DNA from: Lates calcarifer
Lineage: Eukaryota; Chordata; Actinopteri; Centropomidae
Reading direction: 5' to 3'
NCBI RefSeq assembly: GCF_001640805.2
Contig: NC_066849.1
Span: 26,865,778 to 26,929,777 of the forward strand
Length of the DNA stretch: 64,000 nt
Shown here: one piece after another, positions 23,401 through 35,100 of the stretch
How positions within the stretch are numbered: position 1 is the stretch's first letter
Layout of the letters: every line of letters starts with the position of its first letter
The notes under the pieces: model-generated
The model's database searches: none
Told to the model about the DNA's origin: nothing
Seen by the model: only the letters and a program-made list of their open reading frames with translations
Program-made: the position numbers and the translations under genes

Positions 23401-26101
23401 GATCTGCAGTGGCAGTGACCTAGCTGAGGATTTTGTGGTAGGGATGAAGGGGGAGGGAGGAGGTGAATGCTCTGATGTCTGTGATAAGTGTGGCATCCTG
23501 GAGTGGTGGCGAGGAGGCCAACAGGAAGGTCATCTCACTGACTTCACCATAGGCTGAGGAGGGAGGGTTGTCAGGGCTCTCTGGGCTGCAGGTGACACTC
23601 TGATCTGGTGGGTCATTCTCCTCAACCCCGAAACCAACCACCTGGTCAGAGACAGCAAAACACACACATTTAAGGATAACATTTTTGAACTTGGACCTAA
23701 TTTTCCCATGTTTTTGGGAAATTAAAATTAAATTTGTATCCTCTTGTCTTCCTTCATCCTGTACATTCGTAATCGTATTTCGTATTTCTATCTGTTTTGC
23801 AGTTGGGGCTTAAGAACCTCAGTGAGCATGCACTGATGGAGCTGATGGTGGTGAGTGTTGACATGTTTACTATCAATTCACCAACACTGCTGACAAAATA
23901 CTATGATATAAACACAAATGTAGTATAAAGTATAATAAAGTATAAAATGTAGTAAGTAAAAAAAATATATGTATATAGGTATACAGAAATGTCATTCAAA
24001 TGTTAATGTAGTAAGAAAAATACTATAAATATTATCGTATAGAAAAGTGTCAAAAATGGTCAAAAAATGTCATAGTATAGTATGACGTCAAAAACCATCA
24101 AAAAATATCAGATTATAGTAAGATGTAAAAAATGGTCAAAAAATGTCATATGGCGTCAAAAATGGTCAAAAAATGTCATAGTATAGTATGGTGTCAAAAA
24201 CCATCCAAAAATGTCATAGTATAGTATGTTGTCAAAAACCATAAAAAAAATGTCATAGTATAGTAAGACGTCAAACATGGTCAAAAAATGTCATAGTATA
24301 GTAAGGCGTCAAAAATGGTCAAAAAATGTTATAGTATAGTAAGGCGTCAAAAATGTTCAAAAAATGTCATAGTATAGTATGGCGTCAAAAACCATCCAAA
24401 AATGTCATAGTATAGTATGGTGTCAAAAACGCTCAAAAAATGTCATAGTATAGTACGGCGTCAAAAACCATCAAAAAATGTCATAGTATAGTACGGCATC
24501 AAAAATGGTCAAAAAATGTCATAGTATAGTATGGTGTCAAAAATGGTCAAAAAATGTCATAGTATAGTATGGTGTCAAAAACCATCCAAAAATGTCATAG
24601 TATAGTATGTTGTCAAAAACCATAAAAAAAATGTCATAGTATAGTAAGACGTCAAACATGGTCAAAAAATGTCATAGTATAGTAAGGTGTCAAAAACCAT
24701 CCAAAAATGTCATAGTATAGTAGGGTGTCAAAAATGGTCAAAAAATGTCATAGTATAGTATGGTATCAAAAACGCTCAAAAAATGTCATAGTATAGTAAG
24801 GCGTCAAAAACCATCAAAAAATGTCATAGTATAGTATGTTGTCAAAAACACTCAAAAAAATGTCATAGTATAGTAAGGCGTCGAACATGGTCAAAAAATG
24901 TCATGGTATAGTAAGGCGTCGAACATGGTCAAAAAATGTCATGGTATAGTATGGTGTCAAAAAGTGTCAAAAAATGTCATAGTATAGTATGTTGTCAAAA
25001 ACACTCAAAAAAATGTCATAGTATAGTAAGGCGTCGAACATGGTCAAAAAATGTCATAGTATAGTATGTTGTCAAAAACACTCAAAAAAATGTCATAGTA
25101 TAGTAAGGCGTCAAAAATGGTCAAAAAATGTTATAGTATAGTAAGGCGTCAAAAATGTTCAAAAAATGTCATAGTATAGTACGGCGTAAAAAACCATCAA
25201 AAAATGTCATAGTATAGTAGGGTGTCAAAAATGGTCAAAAAATGTCATAGTATAGTACGGCGTCAAAAACGCTCAAAAAATGTCATAGTATAGTACGGCG
25301 TCAAAAACCATCAAAAAATGTCATAGTATAGTATGGTGTCAAAAACCATCAAAAAATGTCATAGTATAGTATGGTGTCAAAAACACTCAAAAAATGTCAT
25401 AGTATAGTACGGCGCCAAAAACCATCAAAAAATGTCATAGTATAGTAAGGCGTCGAACATGGTCAAAAAATGTCATAGTATAGTATGTTGTCAAAAACAC
25501 TCAAAAAAATGTCATAGTATAGTAAGGCGTCAAAAATGGTCAAAAAATGTTATAGTATAGTAAGGCGTCAAAAATGTTCAAAAAATGTCATAGTATAGTA
25601 CGGCGTAAAAAACCATCAAAAAATGTCATAGTATAGTAGGGTGTCAAAAATGGTCAAAAAATGTCATAGTATAGTACGGCGTCAAAAACGCTCAAAAAAT
25701 GTCATAGTATAGTACGGCGTCAAAAACCATCAAAAAATGTCATAGTATAGTATGGTGTCAAAAACCATCAAAAAATGTCATAGTATAGTATGGTGTCAAA
25801 AACACTCAAAAAATGTCATAGTATAGTACGGCGCCAAAAACCATCAAAAAATGTCATAGTATAGTACGGCGCCAAAAACCATCAAAAAATGTCATAGTAT
25901 AGCAAAGCATCAAAAAACTGTCAAAAAATGTCATGCTATAGTATGCCATAAAAATCTGTCCATTTTTTCTATATAATATGAACAAATTATTACAAAGAAA
26001 TCACAAAATTTAAGTTTCAGGACTTTGAAACTTTGGGCAGTTTCTGTAATTAACATGTTCTGTCTCTGCAGGAGGATGAGGACAACGACTGCATTACCTG
26101 A
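20418..26101 (+). CDS. Unrecognised small + strand gene or pseudogene, includes a nardilysin-derived exon
   Basis: Not recognised. Candidate exons: about 20250-20512, about 20719-20829, 20908-21170 (or to 21133), 23803-23850 and 26072-26101. The first good start is ATG 20919 (MTREDILSQLLDQELESDVA). With the donor at 21171 (GTTAAG) the exons join in frame to 109 codons ending EDEDNDCIT. The stronger-looking donor at 21134 breaks the frame. Upstream exon 2 carries two coding-like frames, LTLDVKLSWDSKPF and VVESEPAPPGVRKKLEL, that meet at a T-run (about 20767-20770), suggesting a 1-nt frameshift or sequence error. It is driven by an E2F-type promoter, and an AATAAA is at 26292-26297. It could be an intact cell-cycle gene, a decaying copy, or a chimera. 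Confidence 0.4.
21390..22385 (-). repeat. Degenerate inverted copies of the 38-bp minisatellite
   Basis: About 1 kb of degenerate tracts such as ACTATACTATGACATTTTTG and TTTTTGATGCCTTACTATAC. These are the reverse complement of the TGTCATAGTATAGTAAGGC unit that forms the arrays at 24.0-25.96 and 28.26-33.15 kb. Spacing is irregular and copies are strongly diverged, suggesting an older inverted block. Confidence 0.75.
22386..23160. other. Non-coding intronic DNA
   Basis: AT-rich DNA with no ORF of interest and no recognisable repeat. It lies in the intron of the + gene and downstream of the nrdc polyadenylation signal. Confidence 0.5.
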
Positions 26102-29100
26102 GGTGGACGGCAAATGTGGTTAAATTTTACAAAAGTTTTTTAGAGATTTTTAAGTCTTTAATAAACCCATCTTTATGTGTGCTTATCACTACAGTAAATG
26201 TGGGGTGAGAGAATTACACAAAGTGTATTCAAGGGGTCAAACATGTCATTGTTATCTCTGCTGTGGTTTGTGAAATGTCTAGAGCAAGATCAATAAAGTT
26301 TTGTAGCTTAACTTTTGAATTGAGTGTCTCTGTTTTCACATTAACTCATTTTCTCTAATGAAGAAATGCCAACTATTCTCTATTTGTGGCTTGCAATTAA
26401 TACGTATAATTGAGACTAACCATACTCCAAGTGGCTGAAAACTGTAACCCTATCCCTAACCCTAGTGGCTAAATGCCACAACCCTAACTCTAGCTGCTAA
26501 AATCTGTAACCGTAACTGTAACATCTGGCTACCAGTGGCTAAAGTCAGTAACCTTAACCCTACAAGTGGCTAAAAGCTGCAACCCTAGCTGCATAAGTTC
26601 ATAACCCTAACCCTAGTGCCTAAACACTGCAACCCTAACCCTACAAGTGACTAAAAGCCACAACCCTAACCCTAGCTTCTACAATGTAACCCTAACCCTA
26701 GCTTCTACAAGCTGCAACCCTAACCCTAGCTGCTTAAATCCATAACCCTAACCCTAGCTTCTGAAATCTGTAACCCTAATCCTAGCTGCTTAAGCCCATA
26801 ACCCTAACCCTACCTTCTAAAATTTGTAACCCTAACCCTAGCTTCTGAAATTTGTAACCCTAGCTGCTTAAATCCATAACCCTAACCCTAGCTTCTGAAA
26901 TTTGTAACCCTAACCCTAGCTGCTTAAGCCCATAACCCTAACCCTACCTTCTAAAATTTGTAACCCTAACCCTACCTTCTAAAATCTGTAGCCCTAACCC
27001 TAGCTGCTTAAATCCATAACCCTAACCCTAGCATCTAAAATCTGTAACCCTAACCCTAGCTGCTTAATCCAATAACCCTAACCCTAGCATCTAAAATCTG
27101 TAACCCTAACCCTAGCTGCTTAAGCCTATAACCCTAACCCTACCTTCTAAAATTTGTAACCCTAACCCTAGCTTCTACAATCTGTAACCCTAACCCTAGC
27201 TGCTTAAATCCATAACCCTAACCCTAGCTTCTGAAATTTGTAACCCTAACCCTAGCTACTTAAATCCATAACCCTAACCCTAGCTTCTGAAATCTGTAAC
27301 CCTAACAATAGCTTCTGAAATTTGTAACCCTAACCCTACCTTCTAAAATTTGTAACCCTAACCCTAGCTTCTAAAATCTGTAGCCCTAACCCTAGCTGCT
27401 TAAATCCATAACCCTAACCCTAGCATCTAAAATCTGTAACCCTAACCCTAGCTGCTTAATCCAATAACCCTAACCCTAGCATCTAAAATCTGTAACCCTA
27501 ACCCTAGCTGCTTAAGCCTATAACCCTAACCCTACCTTCTAAAATTTGTAACCCTAACCCTAGCTTCTAAAATCTGTAGCCCTAACCCTAGCTGCTTAAA
27601 TCCATAACCCTAACCCTAGCATCTAAAATCTGTAACCCTAACCCTAGCTGCTTAATCCAATAACCCTAACCCTAGCATCTAAAATCTGTAACCCTAACCC
27701 TAGCTGCTTAAGCCTATAACCCTAACCCTACTTTCTAAAATTTGTAACCCTAACCCTAGCTTCTACAATCTGTAACCCTAACCCTAGCTGCTTAAATCCA
27801 TAACCCTAACCCTAGCTTCTGAAATCTGTAACCCTAACCCTAGCTGCTTAAATCCATAACCCTAACCCTAGCTTCTGAAATTTGTAACCCTAACCCTAGC
27901 TGCTTAAGCCCATAACTGTAACCCTAGCATCTAAAATCTATAACCCTAACCCTAGCTGCTTAAGCCCATAACTGTAACCCTAGCTTCTAAAATCTGTAAC
28001 CCTAACCCTAGCGGCAAAAAGCCACAACTGTAATCCTAACTCCTGGCTACAAGTGGCCTTTGGCTAAAAATAATCACTCTCATAGCATATTAATCAGACA
28101 AAATATTCAGTGATCAGAAGTATTTATTTCATTAAGGGTATGATAATCCTTTATTAATCCCACAGCAGAGAAATCCAATCTTGCAGCAGCAAAAATAGAT
28201 AAAGGTATAGTATACACAACACAAGTTATAAAACAAAATAATGTAAAAATGTTATTAACAAAAAGAACACCAAAAATGTCATAGTATAATAAGGCGTCAA
28301 AAATGGTCAAAAAATGTCATAGTATAGTATGGCGTCAAAAATGGTCAAAAAATGTCATAGTATAGTATGGTGTCGAAAACGGTCAAAAAATGTCATAGTA
28401 TAGTAGGGTGTCAAAAACGGTCAAAAAATGTTATAGTAAAGTAAGGCGTCAAAAACCATCCAAAAATGTCATAGTAGAGTATGGTGTCAAAAACGGTCAA
28501 AAAATGTCATAGTATAATAAGGCGTCAAAAATGGTCAAAAAATGTCATAGTATAGTATGGTGTCAAAAACTGTAAAAAAATGTCATAGTATAGTAGGGTG
28601 TCGAAAACGGTCAAAAAATGTTATAGTAAAGTAAGGCGTCAAAAAACATCCAAAAATGTCATAGTATAGTATGGTGTCAAAAATAGTCAAAAAATGTCAT
28701 AGTATAGTATGGTATCAAAAACCATCCAAAAATGTCATCGTATAATAAGGCATCAACAATGGTCAAAAAATGTCATAGTATAGTATGGTGTCAAAAATGG
28801 TCAAAAAATGTCATAGTATAGTATGGTGTCGAAAACGGTCAAAAAATGTTATAGTAAAGTAAGGCGTCAAAAACCATCCAAAAATGTCATAGTAGAGTAT
28901 GGTGTCAAAAACGGTCAAAAAATGTCATAGTATAATAAGGCGTCAAAAATGGTCAAAAAATGTCATAGTATAGTATGGTGTCAAAAACTGTAAAAAAATG
29001 TCATAGTATAGTATGGTGTCAAAAACGGTCAAAAAATGTCATAGTATAGTAGGGTGTCAAAAAATGTTATAGTAAAGTAAGGCGTCAAAAATGGTCAAAA

Positions 29101-32100
29101 AATGTCATAGTATGGTATGGTGTCAAAAACCATCCAAAAATGTCATCGTATAATAAGGCATCAACAATGGTCAAAAAATGTCATAGTATAGTAGGGTGTC
29201 AAAAACGGTCAAAAAATGTCATAGTATAGTATGGTGTCAAAAATGGTCAAAAAATGTCATAGTATAGTATGGTGTCGAAAACAGTCAAAAAATGTTGTAG
29301 TAAAGTAAGGCGTCAAAAAACCATCCAAAAATGTCATAGTAGAGTATGGTGTCAAAAACGGTCAAAAAATGTCATAGTATAATAAGGCGTCAAAAATGGT
29401 CAAAAAATGCATAGTAGTATGGTGTCAAAAACAAAAAATGTCATAGTATAGTATGGTGTNNNNNNNNNNNNNNNNNNNNNNNNNNNNNNNNNNNNNNNNN
29501 NNNNNNNNNNNNNNNNNNNNNNNNNNNNNNNNNNNNNNNNNNNNNNNNNNNNNNNNNNNNNNNNNNNNNNNNNNNNNNNNNNNNNNNNNNNNNNNNNNNN
29601 NNNNNNNNNNNNNNNNNNNNNNNNNNNNNNNNNNNNNNNNNNNNNNNNNNNNNNNNNNNNNNNNNNNNNNNNNNNNNNNNNNNNNNNNNNNNNNNNNNNN
29701 NNNNNNNNNNNNNNNNNNNNNNNNNNNNNNNNNNNNNNNNNNNNNNNNNNNNNNNNNNNNNNNNNNNNNNNNNNNNNNNNNNNNNNNNNNNNNNNNNNNN
29801 NNNNNNNNNNNNNNNNNNNNNNNNNNNNNNNNNNNNNNNNNNNNNNNNNNNNNNNNNNNNNNNNNNNNNNNNNNNNNNNNNNNNNNNNNNNNNNNNNNNN
29901 NNNNNNNNNNNNNNNNNNNNNNNNNNNNNNNNNNNNNNNNNNNNNNNNNNNNNNNNNNNNNNNNNNNNNNNNNNNNNNNNNNNNNNNNNNNNNNNNNNNN
30001 NNNNNNNNNNNNNNNNNNNNNNNNNNNNNNNNNNNNNNNNNNNNNNNNNNNNNNNNNNNNNNNNNNNNNNNNNNNNNNNNNNNNNNNNNNNNNNNNNNNN
30101 NNNNNNNNNNNNNNNNNNNNNNNNNNNNNNNNNNNNNNNNNNNNNNNNNNNNNNNNNNNNNNNNNNNNNNNNNNNNNNNNNNNNNNNNNNNNNNNNNNNN
30201 NNNNNNNNNNNNNNNNNNNNNNNNNNNNNNNNNNNNNNNNNNNNNNNNNNNNNNNNNNNNNNNNNNNNNNNNNNNNNNNNNNNNNNNNNNNNNNNNNNNN
30301 NNNNNNNNNNNNNNNNNNNNNNNNNNNNNNNNNNNNNNNNNNNNNNNNNNNNNNNNNNNNNNNNNNNNNNNNNNNNNNNNNNNNNNNNNNNNNNNNNNNN
30401 NNNNNNNNNNNNNNNNNNNNNNNNNNNNNNNNNNNNNNNNNNNNNNNNNNNNNNNNNNNTCAAAAATGTCATAGTATAGTATGGTGTCAAAAACAGTCCA
30501 AAAATGTCATAGTATAGTATGGTCCGTCAAAAAATCAGTCCAAAAAATGTCATAGTATAGTATGGTGTCAAAAATAGTCAAAAAATGTCATAGTATAGTA
30601 TGGTATCAAAAACCATCCAAAAATGTCATCGTATAATAAGGCATCAACAATGGTCAAAAAATGTCATAGTATAGTAGGGTGTCAAAAACGGTCAAAAAAT
30701 GTCATAGTATAGTATGGCGTCAAAAATGGTCAAAAAATGTCATAGTATAGTATGGTGTCAAAAACGGTCAAAAAATGTCATAGTATAGTATGGCGTCAAA
30801 AAACATCCAAAAATGTCATAGTATAGTATGGTGTCAAAAATAGTCAAAAAATGTCATAGTATAGTATGGTATCAAAAACCATCCAAAAATGTCATCGTAT
30901 AATAAGGCATCAACAATGGTCAAAAAATGTCATAGTATAGTAGGGTGTCAAAAACGGTCAAAAAATGTCATAGTATAGTATGGTGTCAAAAATGGTCAAA
31001 AAATGTCATAGTATAGTATGGTGTCGAAAACGGTCAAAAAATGTTATAGTAAAGTAAGGCGTCAAAAACCATCCAAAAATGTCATAGTAGAGTATGGTGT
31101 CAAAAACGGTCAAAAAATGTCATAATAAGGCGTCAAAAATGGTCAAAAAATGTCATAGTATAGTATGGTGTCAAAAACTGTAAAAAAATGTCATAGTATA
31201 GTACGGTGTCAAAAATGGTCAAAAAATGTCATAGTGTAGTATGGTGTCAAAAACGGTCAAAAAATGTCATAGTATAGTAGGGTGTCAAAAACGGTCAAAA
31301 AATGTTATAGTAAAGTAAGGCGTCAAAAATGGTCAAAAAATGTCATAGTATAGTATGGCGTCAAAAAACATCCAAAAATGTCATAGTATAGTATGGTGTC
31401 AAAAATAGTCAAAAAATGTCATAGTATAGTATGGTATCAAAAACCATCCAAAAATGTCATCGTATAATAAGGCATCAACAATGGTCAAAAAATGTCATAG
31501 TATAGTAGGGTGTCAAAAACGGTCAAAAAATGTCATAGTATAGTATGGTGTCAAAAATGGTCAAAAAATGTCATAGTATAGTATGGTGTCGAAAACGGTC
31601 AAAAAATGTTATAGTAAAGTAAGGCGTCAAAAACCATCCAAAAATGTCATAGTAGAGTATGGTGTCAAAAACGGTCAAAAAATGTCATAGTATAATAAGG
31701 CGTCAAAAATGGTCAAAAAATGTCATAGTATAGTATGGTGTCAAAAACTGTAAAAAAATGTCATAGTATAGTATGGTGTCAAAAACGGTCAAAAAATGTC
31801 ATAGTGTAGTATGGTGTCAAAAACGGTCAAAAAATGTCATAGTATAGTAGGGTGTCAAAAACGGTCAAAAAATGTTATAGTAAAGTAAGGCGTCAAAAAT
31901 GGTCAAAAAATGTCATAGTATGGTATGGTGTCAAAAACCATCCAAAAATGTCATAGTATAGTAGGGTGTCAAAAATGGTCAAAAAATGTCATAGTATAGT
32001 AAGGCGCCAAAAATGGTCAAAAAATGTCATAGTATAGTATGGCGTCAAAAATGGTCAAAAAATGTCATAGTATAGTATGGCGTCAAAAATGGTCAAAAAA

Positions 32101-35100
32101 TGTCATAGTATAGTATGGTGTCAAAAATAGTCAAAAAATGTCATAGTATAGTATGGTATCAAAAACCATCCAAAAATGTCATTGTATAATAAGGCATCAA
32201 CAATGGTCAAAAAATGTCATAGTATAGTAGGGTGTCAAAAACGGTCAAAAAATGTCATAGTATAGTATGGTGTCAAAAATGGTCAAAAAATGTCATAGTA
32301 TAGTATGGCGTCAAAAATGGTCAAAAAATGTCATAGTATAGTAAGGCGCCAAAAATGGTCAAAAAATGTCATAGTATAGTATGGTGTCAAAAATGGTCAA
32401 AAAATGTCATAGTATAGTATGGTGTCAAAAACGGTAAAAAAATGTCATAGTATAGTATGGTGTCAAAAATGGTCAAAAATGTTATAGTATAATAAGGCGT
32501 CAAAAATGGTCAAAAAATGTCATAGTATAGTATGGCGTCAAAAAACATCCAAAAATGTCATAGTATAGTATGGTGTCAAAAATAGTCAAAAAATGTCATA
32601 GTATAGTATGGTATCAAAAACCATCCAAAACTGTCATCGTATAATAAGGCATCAACAATGGTCAAAAAATGTCATTGTATAGTATGGCGTCAAAAATGGT
32701 CAAAAAATGTCATAGTATAGTATGGTGTCAAAAATAGTCAAAAAATGTCATAGTATAGTATGGTATCAAAAACCATCCAAAAATGTCATTGTATAATAAG
32801 GCATCAACAATGGTCAAAAAATGTCATAGTATAGTAGGGTGTCAAAAACGGTCAAAAAATGTCATAGTATAGTATGGTGTCAAAAACGGTCAAAAAATGT
32901 CATAGTATAGTATGGTGTCAAAAACGGTCAAAAAATGTCATAGTATAATAAGGCGTCAAAAATGGTCAAAAAATGTCATAGTATAGTAGGGTGTCAAAAA
33001 CGGTCAAAAAATGTCATAGTATAGTATGGCATCAAAAATGGTCAAAAAATGTTATAGTATAATAAGGCGTCAAAAATGGTCAAAAAATGTCATAGTATAG
33101 TAGGGTGTCAAAAATGGTCAAAAAATGTCATTAAATAATTAGCAAAGCTGTGAACCCTGAAAAGGTTGATAAAAAATGTCATAGTATAACTTACGTGTAC
33201 ACTGAGCTTCCTGCTGTTGGTGTTTCTATGCTCCAGGAACCAGGACACCAGCTCGTCTTGAGTGAAGAGCTTTAGAGCTTCGATCTGCAACAGACACCAC
33301 CGCGGGTTAGAACCACAGACCAGGGTCACAGACCAGAGACCCACAGCTGTTAGCACTACCTGCAGTTTTTCTAAGTACAAGTTTACTTTGTGTTTTTATT
33401 AAGTGGAGATTTAAAAATCATTCAATCCTAACAGGTTGCACCACACGAACAAGTTTTTACATAGAGATGAGTTGTTTCTAAATATATATACCTACGAAAA
33501 GCAGGTGTTGCAGTTACACAGGTTAAAAAGAAAACTTTCTATTCTCTGTTAAGATTGACAGCAGCAGTTTTAAAACTGATCAGGTTTATGAAAACCTCTT
33601 GATGACTGAGCCTTGTCACAAATGACAAAAATCCTGAAGCTCAGGAACTACATTATATTTTAGGATGTTTAAAATTTAAGAGCAAGATAGAAATGAGTTC
33701 AATGTGTGGCCATGGGGTGAGGATAACACCCTCCAAGTTTGCATGTTCATGTTTTCATGTGTAATGTTGGGGCTAACAACCACCATAACATTATTTACAC
33801 TATAAAATATACTACAGTTCCTCAGCTTCAGGATTTCTGTTCATTGTGCATTGAACTCAACTGCAGAGCTGGACTTTCACTTGTAAACATGACAGGTGGA
33901 TTTTAAGCTATTAAAATACAGACTAAATTAAAAACACAATCTTTCAGTCCGTTTAACTGGACTGGACTGTCTTTGTTTGAGTTTTAAACTGGAGGTAAAG
34001 AGGACGACTACCACCTCTGTAATGAACATGACTCATACTCATAAAGACTGACTACCAACTTCCAAGACTTGAACTACTGTAGGATGTTCTCAGTCACCAC
34101 TAGAACCTCCAAAACACCCCTAGAACCCTCTAAAGGACTCTTGAACCTCCTTGCTGACCACTGACACATCCTAAACCATCCTGACAATCTCCTCTATAAC
34201 AACTAGAATCTTCTTTAGATAATGTACTGGTGTGTTGAATGGAATTAAGGTACAACAGTCTCCTGAAACATCTGAGTGTGTCTCACCTCCTTGCTGAGCC
34301 GGTCAAAGACGTACTGCTGTGTGACGACCTCGAACCAGTTGCGATCTACTTCCTCTCCGAGGTGAGCGTCCTCGCACTCCTTCAGCTTGATGAGAGCCGT
34401 CACCTGGGTCCTGAAGGCCTCCTCGCTCAGTCCTGACAAACGTTCGCCGAAACTGACCAGGAACTCCTCGATCTTTGTCTCGACGAACTCAGTGCTGCAG
34501 AGAGGACAGTTTGTTTTAAACCACTCAGCTGTGCAACATAATCTTCACTGAAACAAACACAGAGGTCATCTCACCTGAACTTAGTGGCCTGCGTTTCCAC
34601 GGTGACGGAGAACCCCAGCACCCCCGAGGTGTTCCTGCAGGTTGGGTACACCTGGTACCTGGAGGTTGTGGGATCACAGAGAAGCTCGTCTTTAAAACAT
34701 GTTGCTTTGGAGAGTTCTGGAAACATCAGTTTGCTCAAATATTAGCCTGTAGTCTCAGTATATAAACCAAAAGCACTCACCCCAGTGTCTCCTTTGTCCT
34801 GAGGAAGTCAAAGCAGGGCTCCTCCATGTGCATCTGTGAAGACGGACAGAAGCCACGTTAACAGGATCATCAGATTTACAGGAGCTGCAGTTACAGTTAA
34901 ACAACAGGACTCTTCTGCAGCGACATTACAGACAGACATGCAATGAAAGCCTGAGATATGCTCACTGTCAAACTAATTTTTAAACAGAACAAGAACTTGT
35001 GACTTTATTTGATTTTAGGATACAAAAGGTGAAATAATACATTTTACTGATGATAATTTGAAGACAAGACATTGAATGATACATACTCTGGGACTGTAAA

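Noticed and set aside
26440..28030. True chromosome end (telomere)
   Set aside because: Repeats are interrupted every 12-14 bases by linkers, and the array is bounded on both sides by the same minisatellite and by nrdc exons.
29441..30517. ORFs of about 350 residues on both strands
   Set aside because: They consist of the 1000-N gap flanked by minisatellite; there is no sequence to translate.
24040..33190. CRISPR-like array of regular repeats and spacers
   Set aside because: The host is a vertebrate and the variable linkers are only a few bases; it is an ordinary tandem minisatellite.
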